Shown: piece by piece, positions 20,802 through 32,262 of the stretch | How positions within the stretch are numbered: position 1 is the stretch's first letter | Layout: each line of letters opens with the position of its first letter | Assembly (NCBI GenBank): GCA_947396885.1 | Contig: OX377202.1 | Coordinates: forward strand, 69,164,643 to 69,228,642 | Source: Heligmosomoides polygyrus polygyrus | Lineage: Eukaryota; Nematoda; Chromadorea; Rhabditida; Heligmosomidae | DNA: 64,000 bases | Reading direction: 5' to 3' | Translations under genes and position numbers: made by a program | The notes under the pieces: model-generated | Seen by the model: the letters and a program-made list of their open reading frames with translations, nothing else | What the model was told of the DNA's origin: nothing | The model's database searches: none

Positions 20802-23587
20802 CAATACCGCTCGCGCCGCACGGTCTAAAGTGGGCGAAAAAACGCCAACATAGCGTCGCAAAGCGTCGCACGCTCATAACTCCTTCAGTTTTAGGTTTCT
20901 AGAATAAAGGTTGGTACCATTCGATTCGCCTCTTCGAGATCTACACAAACTTGTGTAAAACTTTACCAGAACACCCGTATTTTCGCCGTGGGTGGTCCAA
21001 AATTGGCTGGACAGGCGATTAGAGCAGCTTATTTCCCAGGATATGCCTGCTTTCGGAGTATCTCAAAGATGGCGTACGTCGCCAGTGCTCTGTCATGCCA
21101 GGAATGCCCCGAGAGTGCGCCGTGCACAATGCACACATAACCTAACCTATCAATCGAGTGGGCGAGCGCATGTTCCCTGCGCTTCTATCTTCTCTCACTG
21201 GGAACTGCGACGTTTTCAAGACTATTTCGAGCCGTTTGGAGAATGTTATCAGAAACTTCCCGCCACCCCACTCAGGATTAGCTCCAATCTGTCCCAGCGA
21301 AACTTTGGTGTGCGTCGTCGTCGTCGTCAAACAGCTTTAAGATGCGTGTGCAAACAGAGCTCTTAAGGTACCTCACGATTACGTGCTCAGAACTTCTCAG
21401 CTTCCTAAACTGCCTTAGCCTCAGCTGCCAGTTTAAAGCGGCGGAAGATGGCGGTTAGAGTTTCTTGCGCTCTTACTCGCCCAGATTTGAGTGCTCGGCA
21501 CTAGTAATGGTACCCTCCTGTTCAGCATGAAAAGCGCTATCGAGCGGTATCAATTTCGACCGATTTTGGAAACATCGATTTTTGACTGTTTCGCATCGAG
21601 GACGAGGCCGCGGCGGAAGGACGATGACGTCATCGAAAAATCGATGTCTTCGAGTTGGGCCACGCTTGACACCATTCGATAGAGCTTTTCATGCTGAATT
21701 GAATGGTGTCATTTAGACTGGGAAAGCTGTAATCTGGGCGAGCAACAGCGCGGAGAACATCTACCGTTGTTGCGCTAAATTGCACGCGCGGGCGTCTTCG
21801 GAGCACAATAGCTCTGTCAAGTTGGAACCTTTCACTGCGTAGCACCTGCGCAGCACTGTCGCCGACCGCGTCGCCGACGCTGCCGCCGAAGTACAACATA
21901 TGCATTGGTGAATCTCTGCCGCTTTCGTGATGATCTGCAACTTTTTCATGTTCAGCTACTGCTGTTCAACTAAGAGGATGAGCCTGATGTAAAGGTAGAA
22001 TAGCTATAGAGATATTCGTATTAACTGATTTCACTTGACTCCTCACCTGATTGCATGTGACCAGTTTTGTGACCATTTTGTAGCAAATCGTACTGTAACG
22101 AAGTCAATGAATTTGAACGTCAAATGTCCGTGGTAACAATTTGATTGGACGTGGTTGACTAAAATGTATGGCTAAGGTGGTGTTAGAGGAGCGAGGTACA
22201 AAGGTGACGTCATCACATTCTCCCCTACGTCGCGAGTGCAGCGAAGGGTGACCCCATATAAAAATCGGTCGAAACTGATACCGCTCGATAGCGCTTTCCA
22301 TGCTGAACGGAGCGGTGCCATTGCGCGTTTCGAAGACTCAAGTCTGGGCGAGTAGGAGCGCAAGAAACTCTAACCGCTAGGTTTCGCCGCTCTAAAACGG
22401 CAGCTGAGGCTAGGCAGTTTGAGCAGCTGAGGAGCTGTGAGCACGTCGTCGTAAGGTACCTTAAGCGTTCTGTTCGCGTACGCATTTTAAGGCCGTTAGC
22501 TTGTGGCGTCTTCTCGCAGTGGTCCACGGAAATCGGAAAAAAATGCTTCACACAAGCCTCACCTGCCTCTTCGTACCCCTATAACATTGCCCCCTCCTAT
22601 GCTAAACCATCTGCTTTGGCGTGCTGTCAGACCGTTCGACTGCCTACAAGACCTACAAGCTGCAACCTGAAAGGTTCCAACTTTGACAAAGCTATTGTGC
22701 TCCGAAGACGCCCGCGCGTGCAATTTGCAAGCGGTCGCCCCCCCCTCCTCGATTGAAAGGTTCGATTGTGTATGCATTGTTCAGGCGCACTCCAAAGGCT
22801 CGCTGGACAGCCTTGGAGCAATTCCTGAGTAGGGCAGCAAGGAATTTCTGATAAAAGTGCCCAAACGCTCGTTCTACAAGCTGCCCCCCCCCCTCGATTG
22901 AAAGGTTCGATTCTGTATGCATCGTTCACGGCGCACACCAAAGTTTCGCTGGGACAGATTGAGCTAATCCTGAGTAGAGCAGCAAGAAATTTCTGATAAA
23001 AGTGCCCAAACGCTCGGTCTACAAGCTGTCCCTCCCTCGATTGAAAGGTTCGATTCTGTATGCATTGTTCATGGCGCACTCCAAAGGCTCGCTGGACAGC
23101 TTTGAAGCAATTCCTGAGTTGGGCGGCAAGAAATTTCTGATAACATTCTCCAAACGGCTCGAAATAGTCTTGAAAACGTCGCAGTTCCCAGTGAGAGAAG
23201 ATAGAAGCTCAGGGGACATGCGCTCGCCCACTCGATTGGTAGGTTGGGTTATGTGTGCATTGTGCACGGCGCACTCTCGGGGCATTCCTGGCATGACAGA
23301 GCACTGGCGACGTACGCCATCTTTGAGATACTCCGAAAGCACGCATATCCCAGGAAATAAGCTGCTCTAATCGCCTGTCCAGCCAATTTTGGACCACCCA
23401 CGGCGAAAATACGGGTGTTCCGGTAAAGTTTTACACATGTTTGTGTAGATCTCGAAGAGGCGAATCGAATGGTGCCAACCTTTATTCTAGAAACCTGAAA
23501 CTGAAGGAGTTATGAGCGTGCGACGCTTTGCGACGCTATGTTGGCGTTTTTTCGCCCACTTTTGACCGTGCGGCGCGAGCGGTATTG
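20802..23587. mobile_element. long-inverted-repeat element F1 (Tc1-like, TA target)
   Basis: The ends begin CAATACCGCTCGCGCCGCAC in both orientations and are flanked by TA on each side (20800-20801 and 23588-23589). The outer arms pair over about 500 bp (20802-21320 with 23080-23587). An inner pair (about 21415-21575 with 22240-22450, sharing GCGGTTAGAGTTTCTTGCGC) extends the fold almost to the centre. Three copies of a 144-bp module lie on the right (22745-23175). No transposase is visible, and all open frames (up to 150 codons) are by-products of the repeats. It shares modules with F2 at 57450-59671. Known: TA duplication is diagnostic of Tc1/mariner; the family assignment is otherwise inference. 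Confidence 0.8.
22745..23175 (+). repeat. three tandem 144-bp modules inside F1
   Basis: GATTGAAAGGTTCGATT recurs at 22751, 22896 and 23039 (spacing 145 and 143). Each is followed by a TATGCAT-GTTCA...GCGCAC-CCAAAG block and GGCAGCAAG-AATTTCTGATAA. The modules are preceded by C runs of differing length. A diverged version occurs in F2 at about 58990-59180. Confidence 0.85.
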
Positions 23588-24126
23588 TATGTAGAGATCG
23601 TAAGAGTGGCCGTCAGAAGCAACAGAGGTCATTCAAATCCAGAAGTGTTAGTTGAGGCATTTCCTCACTGAGGCACTTCCCCATTTCCTCAACTGGTCAC
23701 AGTTTAAGTGATACGTCACCTCTATCCTTCCAGAGTCGCCCGCGGCACTACGGCAATGGAAGTGGGCACGGCATGTCACCGCCGCCTCCGCTGCCGCAGC
23801 GCGACTTCGCCCTTCCACGCTACACTTCAGCGAGGATGCCATACTGCCGCTGCGGAGTGTGCACGCGGCTATAGAGCATCGTCAATGTGGCGACTGGACT
23901 GTATTTAATAAAAAAACCGCGACCAAAATGTCTAGGAATGGCTTATAGGCTACCAGTGCTTCAACTCCTGATCTGCTGTTGAAATTTGAGCGATTGAAAA
24001 CGAGACTTAATTTTGTCGCTTGTTCGTTGCCGGTTTTTCCGTTATCCGGCCACTTGTGGGCAAAATTATCCGTTATCCGTTATGTGGGTTTCAAAATTTC
24101 GCTATCCGCTCATCCCTGGTGCAGGT

Positions 24127-25247
24127 CGATGTGGGAGGAGGTTACTGTGCTGGGAATCAGTCCTTCCCCTTATTTTTGTCAGCTCTGCCCACCCCTTACA
24201 GCTAGAGAGTGCAAATGTTGTTGGTGATGGAGGCGCATATATTAGATGTTCTCGTCAGAAAATTATAAGAGTCGACAACAGAAATGTCTAGCACCATCGT
24301 CATTTCGACTTCGCCTCTTCGCAGGAGGTTTGCTTCGGAACTTTTTTTCATCCAGTATCTCTCTTCTCAATTTCCATTTTCCATGTTGATAACTAAGACG
24401 AGCGGCACTTTCACTTTCCTCCGTTCTGGCCTAAAGCGTTGAAAGAGACTTCCTCATTAGAACTAATTGTTCCGTAAAGAGATGATCATTCGCGAATAAG
24501 TGCGAGCAATCATTCATTTAGCCTGCAGATGTATAAAAATGGACAATCCTTCAGTTCCCTGCACGAACTCGAATCATTTTGAATATCGACTTCCGCCAGA
24601 TGCACAGAACTCAAAACTCATCCGTAATCGGATTCATCGGACCTAGTGGTAGACATGCAAGCACTTCTCTTGCCGTAACGCGCAAGGGATGAAATAATTA
24701 GGACAGAGCAATAGTAAATAGCTCTTGAAGTCGCCGCTTCTTCTGACAGCACCACATGAAGCCGCGATAAATGACGTGTTTGAAATAAACTTTTATCCAG
24801 AAAGTACCCTTTCAAAGTGCTCTTAAAGCATCTACAGGAATCCTCTTATGTGAATCTTGATGTGATAGGAAAAGATTGCTCCGTCCAGAGTTGAAAATCC
24901 CTTCATAGTTGCTATATTCATAGTATGGATGAATAACCTATTGTTTATTGGATGAGGTCGAACATGAGTACACATGAAAATCAAAAAGAGAGATGATGAA
25001 TAAGAACGTCAGACAAACTGTGACACTTGGCGAAAATACATGCGAAAACTTAGAAAATTCACTTGCCTTATGGGAGCAAATTAAGTAGCTACTATAACTC
25101 AATGACAAACAAATCTGAACGGCGTAGCATCCTACATGTTAAACCAGACACTTTGCCAACAATAAGATCTTGAAACGCTTTAGCAAACAACTCTAGGACA
25201 TCTTCATTTTCACTGAACTGTTTTGCTAAACTCCCGCAGGTTTCCAT
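24127..25247. other. unassigned stretch
   Basis: No recognised gene and no open frame above about 65 codons in the interior. AT-rich from 24820 onward. Nothing else seen. Confidence 0.45.
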
Positions 25248-25249
25248 TA

Positions 25250-26503
25250 GGTTGGCCGTAAAGCTCTGGCGATTTTAACAGGTCCACCTCAAAGGATCAT
25301 AACCTTCTTAATACTCACCGGATTCAGTCGAAGTAACCACCATTCCAATAAACGCACGTTTCCGACGAGGTACTAATTGATTAATTCCATCAGGGAAAAA
25401 AAACTGAGTGGTCGAGATGCGACAAATTCTAGGAGGGCTGGCGCGCTCCTTATTTGCGCAGGTTCTACTAGCGAGGAAGTTCGGAAAGTGCTTAAAAAAT
25501 TGGATGTCGGTTGGCGCAACGTCTGGTGAGTATGGCGAATGAGGCAGAGCTTCACTCCCAGTTCGTTTAACCTTCGCCTGGTGGTTTACGAAACGTGTGG
25601 GCGGGCGTTGTCGTGCAGAAGAATGAGACCTCTTCTGTAGACCAGTGCCGGCTGCAGCTCACGCAGTTTTCGATGCATCTCGTCGATTTCGTCGCAGCAG
25701 GACTCTTCTGTGGTGGTTCGGCCTGATTCCAGAGAAGGCTATAGAGAATGCTAGCTGTTGACCACCAACCGTTACCACCGTCTTATTCTGGGGGATTTCG
25801 GCATTTGGAAGTGCCTGGGAGGTTCGTCGTCATCAATCCACTGTCCTGGTCGTCTTCGGTTATCGCACAGAAACCACTTTTCATCACATGTGATGACTCG
25901 ACCTAAAAACGGCTCGCTTTGATTTCAGAGAAATAAAAAAAGGACAGATTTCGAAACGCATCAATTTCTGTCGATCGCTGAAATGTGGGGCACCCACTTT
26001 TCAAGCTTTTTTCCTTTCCCTAGGTGTTCAAACCATCTGTAACAGCAGTTTCACCTAGGCCTCCCTCAATCTCTCGGACTGTTGGCGATGGATTCTCTTC
26101 CACGAAGGACTTCCAATCCTCGTTCTGGATTGCTGTGGTCTGCCGTTTCGGGATGCATCCCTAAGGTTGAAGTCTCCAGAACGAAATTTCTCGAACCTCC
26201 TTTACAGGCTCCTCCAATATTCTTCGGTCTCCACACATGTTTTGCCGGCTGCTTCCACGGCCGACTTGCCCAGCTTGAAATTGAAGTAATGCATCGTTCG
26301 GCATTGCTTTTCTTTCGACATATTTCAATAAGTCTTCGAAAAAACACATTTATTAGACAAAATTACACGTATTCACAAAAATCATATGTGAACCTAAAAT
26401 TATTCCGTCAGATGGAGCAACGAATTCCGTGAAAAAAGTAAAATATTGATTCAGTTACAAACGAGCGAAAATCGATTGCTCGAGAACCGCCTTTCCGGCA
26501 ACC
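25250..26503 (-). pseudogene. mariner transposon with degenerate transposase
   Basis: 1254 bp, flanked by TA on both sides (25248-25249 and 26504-26505). The ends are GGTTGGCCGTAAAG and, on the complement of the right, GGTTGCCGGAAAG. Read on the minus strand, the transposase runs in broken frames. An N-terminal helix-turn-helix region ends in FEKFRSGDFNLRD and SRNGRP (about 26210-26130). The first catalytic D is in VITCDEKWFLCDN (about 25905-25865), the second in ILLHDNARPH (about 25640-25600), and the third in PYSPDVAPTDIQFF (about 25525-25480). The order and spacing fit DD34D mariners. Stops and frameshifts make it inactive. Length is close to the usual 1.3 kb, so little has been lost. Confidence 0.88.
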
Positions 26504-26505
26504 TA

Positions 26506-27937
26506 ATATATGAAAAAGTTAGGACCTAATATGAGATTTTGCTATAGGAATAGAAAGTCTTAGCCTTCCTTGATCGTTAGTGGCGCACCAAAGAAAGCTA
26601 CGCCACCTTTAAAGCTGTTTATATCTGGACCGTAGACATTATAATCACATCCGTTTTCCGTACGTGCGTACGTCTGCTTGTAGGGTTTGAAGGCCTCGCA
26701 GTGCGGTTTGGGGGCTGAATCCGTTTGGACACCAACTTCCAAACTGGAGACTTTCCTGGCGTGTTGGATCCACGTCCACACACGTTCTCAAGCGCAAGGC
26801 CCATTCTGTCACTGACGGTGCACTGGTGAAACCCATGTCCTCAACAGGCCTTTACAGGTCCGATAGATGGTGCACTTTCATTTTCGGCTTCAAACCTAGA
26901 GAGGGGGGTCCAACCTGTTCCTCTCTATTTCTGCCAAACAAGCAAAGTTAGATATCCTTCTAGGTCTATGCTGATTAGATAAACGTGTATAGCGTTTCGT
27001 TCTACAGTTTCTTAGGCAATCTGGGGTCAGGTTCGTCAGCGACTTACAGTAATCTAAAGTCGTAGTCGTTGATGAATCTAGCCCTGCATACACGCTGAAG
27101 ATTTCGCTCATTTCTTTAAAAAAATCTTCAAACGAGAATTCTCGCAGATAAGAAGTATGAGGCGTTTTTGACAGACAGTTTTGGCAATGCGTGGAAGTCG
27201 GAGCAGACAGAACTCTAATCGTAAGAGGGGACTACGATCGATGGATCTGCAAAGTCATCACAGAACAGTGCACAAACGCACTGCTGAGTGAGTGGATCGA
27301 AAAAAAAACGGAAAGTGAATCGCCTGGTTGCGATAGCTATTCTATCCGACGTCGAACGTATTGTATCGAAAACGCTTCCATTTTAACGAGCTTCTTGCCT
27401 AACAGCACGGTGAAAGAGACATTAAGAATATCAAGTATGTATGTAGCCCAGAAGATGGAGGAGTTGGTACGGGTAGAAAATGGGATTTAGCACATCCACG
27501 GTTTCCGGCTTTCTGACAAGGATTTTCAAAACACAATGTCGATTGCACCGGCGGAGTTTGTAGGTTGATATATGTCCACCTACATGAGGAGAAAACTGAA
27601 TGCCCCTCTATACTAGGACTGCTTCAGTATCATGCAGCTCAAAAGTGCTCCACAGCACAATATAAATTGCTGGATTTCGCGGCATTTTTTGCACCGCATG
27701 GGGGGATTCTACCCCTTCCCCGTTCCTTCTGGTATAGATTCGAGCTCAGCAAACTTCGAGAAGTCCACTTCTAAGCAGGTTACGACCGCTAGTTTTGCAG
27801 CTAGCCGCCGTCTTAAAGACGTGTAGACGACGTGACGTGTTACACCAGTGCAGCATCTCTGACGTGGTGGGAAGTCGCTACACGCCAGAAAAGTCTCCTG
27901 TTTAGAAGTTGGTGTCCAAACGGATTTAGCCCCGTTT
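26506..27937. other. unassigned, with a diverged inverted pair
   Basis: No recognised gene; the largest frame is 27191-27490 (+, 100 aa) and is unknown. A segment at 27846-27936 (+) resembles the complement of 26722-26832. Both contain CACCAGTGCA, an ACACGCCAG-AAAGTCTCC block and the exact 18-mer TTGGTGTCCAAACGGATT followed by AGCCCC. The repeat family is not identified. The right copy ends at the LINE insertion point. Confidence 0.5.
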
Positions 27938-27955
27938 GGGACGGCATTATAATCT
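27938..27955 (+). repeat. target-site duplication of the LINE, left copy
   Basis: The 18-mer GGGACGGCATTATAATCT, identical to 30776-30793. It marks the 3' side of the minus-strand LINE, directly after its (GAA)n-type tail. Confidence 0.93.
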
Positions 27956-27973
27956 TCTTCTTCTTCTTCTTTT

Positions 27974-29940
27974 TCAGCGTTTGTCCAGCATCGTAGTGAG
28001 GTCCGCTATTCTGGTGTTATGACGCCACCTTTCCCGATCCAGCGCTAGATCAGGGTGAACACCAGTAATCTTCAAGTCCGCATGTAACGTTTCTAACCAG
28101 CGCTGCTTCGGGCGTCCTCTAGGCCGCTTTCCAGATACTTCCAACTCCAGGTCAATCTTGCGGACGCTGTCTTCTTTCCCACGCAGAACGTGGCCGTACC
28201 ATCGCAAGCGAGCTTCGCGCATCTTGTCCGCTATCGGCGCGACACCGAACTTCTGCCGAATAGCATCATTTCTGATGCGGTCCATGCGCGTGACTCCAGC
28301 CGTCCAGCGCATCATCTTCGTCTCCATGACGCTGAGGCGCGTTTCAACTTCCTTGGTCGCTGGCCAACACTCAGCGCCGTACATCGCTACCGGCCGGACG
28401 ACTTCTCTGTAGATCTTCGACTTAAAGCGCTCTGGTATCTTCTTGTCGCAGAGCACGCCAGTCAACGACCGCCACTTGAACCAAGCTGCACTCACGCGTG
28501 AATTCACTTCAATCATCAGTTTGCCGTCAGACGCTACTGCTGATCCCAGGTATTTAAAGACCGAAGCGCGTGGGAGCTCGATGCCGTCAACCTTGATGGA
28601 GCTGGACTCAGTAATGTCCGTCGTGAGATATTCGGTCTTCTTCACGTTCATTTTGAGTCCAAACTGCTCCAAGCGATCACACCAAGCTTGCACCTCTCGC
28701 TCGAGTTCATCTTTATCTTCGCTAGCGAGCATTACGTCATCAGCATAAAGAAAGGTCCAAGGGAGTTCTGAACATCTCGTGTGATGGCATCCATGACGAC
28801 AACAAAGAGGAGTGGGGAAAGCGCAGAACCCTGATGTACCCCGACAGAGATGGGAAACTCCATCGAGGTTCCAGCTGCAGCTTGAACTCGACTCTTTGGA
28901 CAAGAGTAAAGAATTCGCACCCACTCTATGAGCTCTTCAGGAACCCATGATGTCGCAATGCGTACCATATCACTTCACGCGGTATGCGGTCAAAGGCCTT
29001 CTCCAAGTCGAGGAAGGCGATATGCACCGGCTTCTGTTTCTCGCGATGCTTCTCTATCAGGAGGCGGGCGGCGTGTATGGCATCAATGGTGCCACAGCCA
29101 GCCACGAAGCCGCACTGATTGCTGGAAAGCTGGACGATGTCACGAATTCGTTCGTCGATAATTCGCTCAAAGATCTTCATGTTGTGCAAAAGCAAGAGGA
29201 TTGGACGGTAGTTGGAGCACTCTGCAGGACTGCCCTTCTTCTTCCAAATCGGAATCGTCGTACTTTGGCGCCAACACTCAGGCACTTTTTTCTCCGCCAC
29301 AACCAGATTAAAGAACTTCGCCAACCACTCAGCAGGGTACCAAAACTTCGACTTCCACAGTTCTGCTGCCACGTCGTCGGTCCCAGTCGCTTTGCCTGGC
29401 CTCATCTTCTTTAAAGCCGCTTCAATCTCCTCCACGGTGATCTTCTGAACGGAGCCGTGGGTTGGAGCAGTTGAGGGAATGGCTGGATGAGGAAATTCTA
29501 CTGTAGAGATTTCCTCAAAGAAATCGCGCCATCGCTTCAATGCCTTCTTGCGGTCCATAAGAAGATGGCCGTTCTCATCATTGATGCCGAAAAACTTCTC
29601 AATATCCTCGGTCTGCCGATGGCGAAACTTTGCAAGTCGGTACAGATACCGCTCACCATCGCGCGACTCGAGCTTCTCGTTGACATCTCCATAATGAGTG
29701 GCTTTTGCAACAGCCACGGCCTTCTTTGCAGCTTTCTTCGCTTCTTGATACTTCCGCCAATTATCGGCTGTCTTTTCGCCGAGAAACACGTGATAGAGCG
29801 TCTTCTTCTCTCGAACTTTGGCTTTCACGTCATCTATCCACAGCCATGCCTGCTTGTCGACCTTCCGTCGTCCAGGCTTCGTGATGCCAAGCTCCGACCG
29901 TGCAGCGTGACGAATCGCGTGGTCGCCTTCTCCCAAGTTT
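27974..29940 (-). pseudogene. RTE LINE reverse transcriptase domain
   Basis: Minus strand. The segment 29940-28926 carries the N-terminal thumb-side region and RT blocks: GKATGTDDVAAELW, NYRPILLLLHNMKIFERIID, then FLDLEKAFDRIPREVIW with a catalytic aspartate. A frame change near 28960 leads to VPEELIEWVRILYS and GVHQGSALSPLLF. A second change near 28755 leads to TFLYADDVMLASEDKDE, with the YADD catalytic pair, then FGLKMNVKKTEYL. The C-terminal region has MRWTAGVTRMDRIRNDAIRQ, LRWYGHVLRG and KRPRGRPKQRW. The ORF stops at 27974, 18 bp before the tail. Apart from the frame changes the motifs are intact. Known of the family: it copies its own RNA at a nicked target. Confidence 0.9.
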
Positions 29941-30775
29941 CGTCGACAGTTGTCACTGTCGGTAACCGCACACGAGAAATCACAGCTGCGTCTTTCTCTT
30001 TCATTCGCCACCACTTAATTCTTGGTGCACCACATCGCTCGACCTGCTTCAGCCTCGGAGGGGCGATCTTTAAAGTACAGATCAGCGGTCGATGCTGTGG
30101 AGCGACCGTCTCATACGGCACGACCTTCGCGTCTGTGACAAGACTTCGGTCTCGATCCTTCACAAGGACAAAGTCTATCTGATTCCTGGTGCTCCCGCTA
30201 TAGAACGAGTTGAGGTGGGAATCGCGTTTGCGAAATACGTGTTCACTATGGTGAGGCTGTGCGATTCCGCATATTCAAGGATACGCTCACCATCTGCGTT
30301 ACGGGACACGTAACCGAACCCACCATGACAGCTGTACCCGTCTTTCGTCGTGCCGACGTGCCCGTTAAGGTCACCAGCGACTATGATATCATCTTGCGAC
30401 GGTACCTCTGCTGTCTTCTCATCAAGCAGGCCCCAAAACTCTTTCTTGGCTTGATCCGAGCAGCCGGTCTGCGGAGCATACACAGAGAAGAAGTGATAGA
30501 GTCGCTCCTTCGCGGCGACAACGATCTTCATCAATCGATCGTCAAAGCGCTCTACGCTTACAATCGAGTCACGAAATCGTTCGGAGACGATTATTCCGAC
30601 AACACTGGTGGTCCTGGGACTTCCACATAGAAAGGCCTTGAAGCCTCGTCCTATGTCCCTTGACTTGCGGCAGGACCACCTCGTCTCCTGCACCGCACAG
30701 AAATCTACTCTTCTACGCTCCAGTACTTCAACCACCTCGCACGAGCGGCCCGTCAACGTACCCGCATTCAGCGTA
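29935..30775 (-). pseudogene. RTE LINE apurinic-type endonuclease domain
   Basis: Minus strand. One frame (30775-30175) holds VDFCAVQETRWSC with the catalytic Glu, FFSVYAPQTG, and DIIVAGDLNGHVG with the catalytic Asp/Asn pair. After a frame change near 30170 the C-terminus continues as VKDRDRSLVTDAKVVPYETV and QHRPLICTLKI, the substitute for the usual SDH histidine motif. A second frame change near 29940 passes into the linker before the RT. The very N-terminus is missing because of 5' truncation. Role known from the family: it nicks the genomic target to prime reverse transcription. Confidence 0.9.
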
Positions 30776-30793
30776 GGGACGGCATTATAATCT
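30776..30793 (+). repeat. target-site duplication of the LINE, right copy
   Basis: GGGACGGCATTATAATCT, identical to 27938-27955, at the 5' side of the minus-strand LINE. Confidence 0.93.
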
Positions 30794-32160
30794 CCTTCAA
30801 AATATCTCATGTGCAGCTTCTATGCAAAACTTCAGACACTTTATAGAAGATCTGTAATTTTCCTCTTGAGTGGATTACGCTGATGTTCCCAATTCCACTT
30901 GCAGGCCGACGCAGGCTTTGTAAGCTTGTAGAAGTAATTTTCTAACTTGCACTTCCAGCTTTAAATAGAAAAGGGTACGCACAACGTTCTCGGTAAGATA
31001 GGTGTAAAATTAATCATGGGTGTAAAATTATGTGTTTTGTTAAGCGTTTTGACTGTTCTGTTCTCGTGCCCAATGACGCTTTCCGCCCCGATAGGGAAGA
31101 CGATTTGATTTTAATCCTCAGATGTTCAAACACTGAGACCCTCACGAACTGCTTCTCCAAATCACTGCGTTGGCCACATGCACATCCAAGCGTCCTCCAC
31201 AACATGGAGCAGTTGAATGCATGGCGAGAGGCTGCCTTTCCACCGACGTGCGTGTGGTTTCATATGTAGGCGACGTGTGCCACGACGACGTGCATGATTC
31301 GCTGAACATGTAAGCGAGAGTTCGTTTGAGTCTTATGCTTTCCTTCATTTGAGCGTTCGGTGTCCTTCCTTCTGTTCGTCGTCTTCATAGTTTCTTTAAT
31401 CTAGAGCAGCCATAGCGATAGACGTGGACATGTTTACTCGGCCCAAATCGCGTCACGAACTCCGCTTCCTGTATTCGTACGGACCCTTCCAAGCGTGATT
31501 GGGCTATACAACTGCTTGTGAAGACCAACCAACACCCAGATATCTGTTTTCGTGGTTTTCTCTGCCTCGAAGAACTCCGCCATCAGATGGATGACCGAGC
31601 CGAGGGTGTGGCTTGGATGGCGGAGGAGAACACGAGGCATTCAGCGCGCGTTGTCTCTACATGCCTCCGGGCTACACTTTCCTATCGTTTGCCACTCGTC
31701 TCCGCTTGTTCACTTGAAAATGTAAACTGTCCTTGAAGCTCTCGCTGTAATATCACGACAACCTTTACCGGACAGAACAATGAGCGCTTCATCCTACCTG
31801 CATTACTTCTTTACGATAGATGTTGTTCGTTTGCTTTGCTTGGAAATGTGAAAGCTTTTATGCGGATTATACTGGCGAATGCTGTATTGAATGCTACAGA
31901 AGAAAGCCCATTACCGTTTCATACTCAGCATATGTTTATGACTACTTTGAGGGCAAGAATTATCTTTATACATATGATTCAGTTAATCGGTGGTCAGTCA
32001 CGGGGAGGAGGGACCAAAGCCAAGGGATGCCCTCGATAGGGCGGCCTTTCTTTCGGCCGGTCTTTTTTCAGCTTTACCAGTGCAATTGCTGACGAACTTT
32101 ACAATTTTGGCGACGGATCATCAGTTTGGGATGTCTTGAGCGGGCAACACCTATTACACA
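30794..32160. other. unassigned stretch
   Basis: No gene recognised. Frames of 60-90 codons occur on both strands (31030-31269, 31434-31640, 31820-32092), none with known motifs. The 31820 frame has a small cluster of Cys and Tyr but nothing supporting it as a gene. Confidence 0.4.
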
Positions 32161-32262
32161 TTTGATCCATGCTATCGAAAACCTTTGGATTTTTGGATGA
32201 ATCCGGTCTGAATATAGAGTGATTCATTCGGACAATGATTCAATGTATACAGGGTATCGACG
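32161..32262. repeat. relic of the TTTTTGGATGATTCGGAT MITE
   Basis: About 100 bp with GATCCATGCTATCGAAAACC, TTTGGATTTTTGGATGAATC and a terminal GATTCAATGTATAC. These parallel the internal repeats and the TATACATTGGATCC ends of the MITE at 41763-42132. Internally deleted and diverged. Confidence 0.4.

Larger units (their letters stand above)
20653..24118. mobile_element. hAT-like element with GGATGAGCGGAT ends, split by a nested element
   Basis: The left end reads CGGGATGAGCGGATTAACC. The right end, complemented, reads CAGGGATGAGCGGATAGCG. The 8-bp sequence GTGCAGGT lies immediately outside both (20645-20652 and 24119-24126), a perfect hAT-length duplication. Both termini carry repeated TTATCCG strings. 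Of the 3466 bp, 2786 are the nested element at 20802-23587. The remainder (about 680 bp) has no transposase trace, so this was a non-autonomous element before it was hit. Confidence 0.85.
27956..30775 (-). mobile_element. RTE-type LINE, 5'-truncated, with perfect duplication
   Basis: 2820 bp lie between two perfect copies of an 18-bp target sequence. Reading on the minus strand, the element begins within the start of the endonuclease (TLNAGTLTGRSCEV) and passes through endonuclease and reverse transcriptase. It ends just past the ORF in a GAAAAAGAAGAAGAAGAAG tail. That is the signature of target-primed reverse transcription with incomplete copying. The coding region is cut by about four frame changes but few in-frame stops. 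It is therefore the youngest LINE in the window, yet still inactive. The organisation (endonuclease plus RT in one ORF, short 3' UTR, simple tail) is that of RTE elements of nematodes. Confidence 0.92.

Noticed and set aside
22627..23079. 150-codon minus-strand repetitive frame
   Set aside because: It is the 144-bp module array of F1 read in one frame.
28947..29414. 155-codon plus-strand frame, and the 231-codon plus frame at 29487-30182
   Set aside because: Antisense shadows of the LINE reverse transcriptase and endonuclease.
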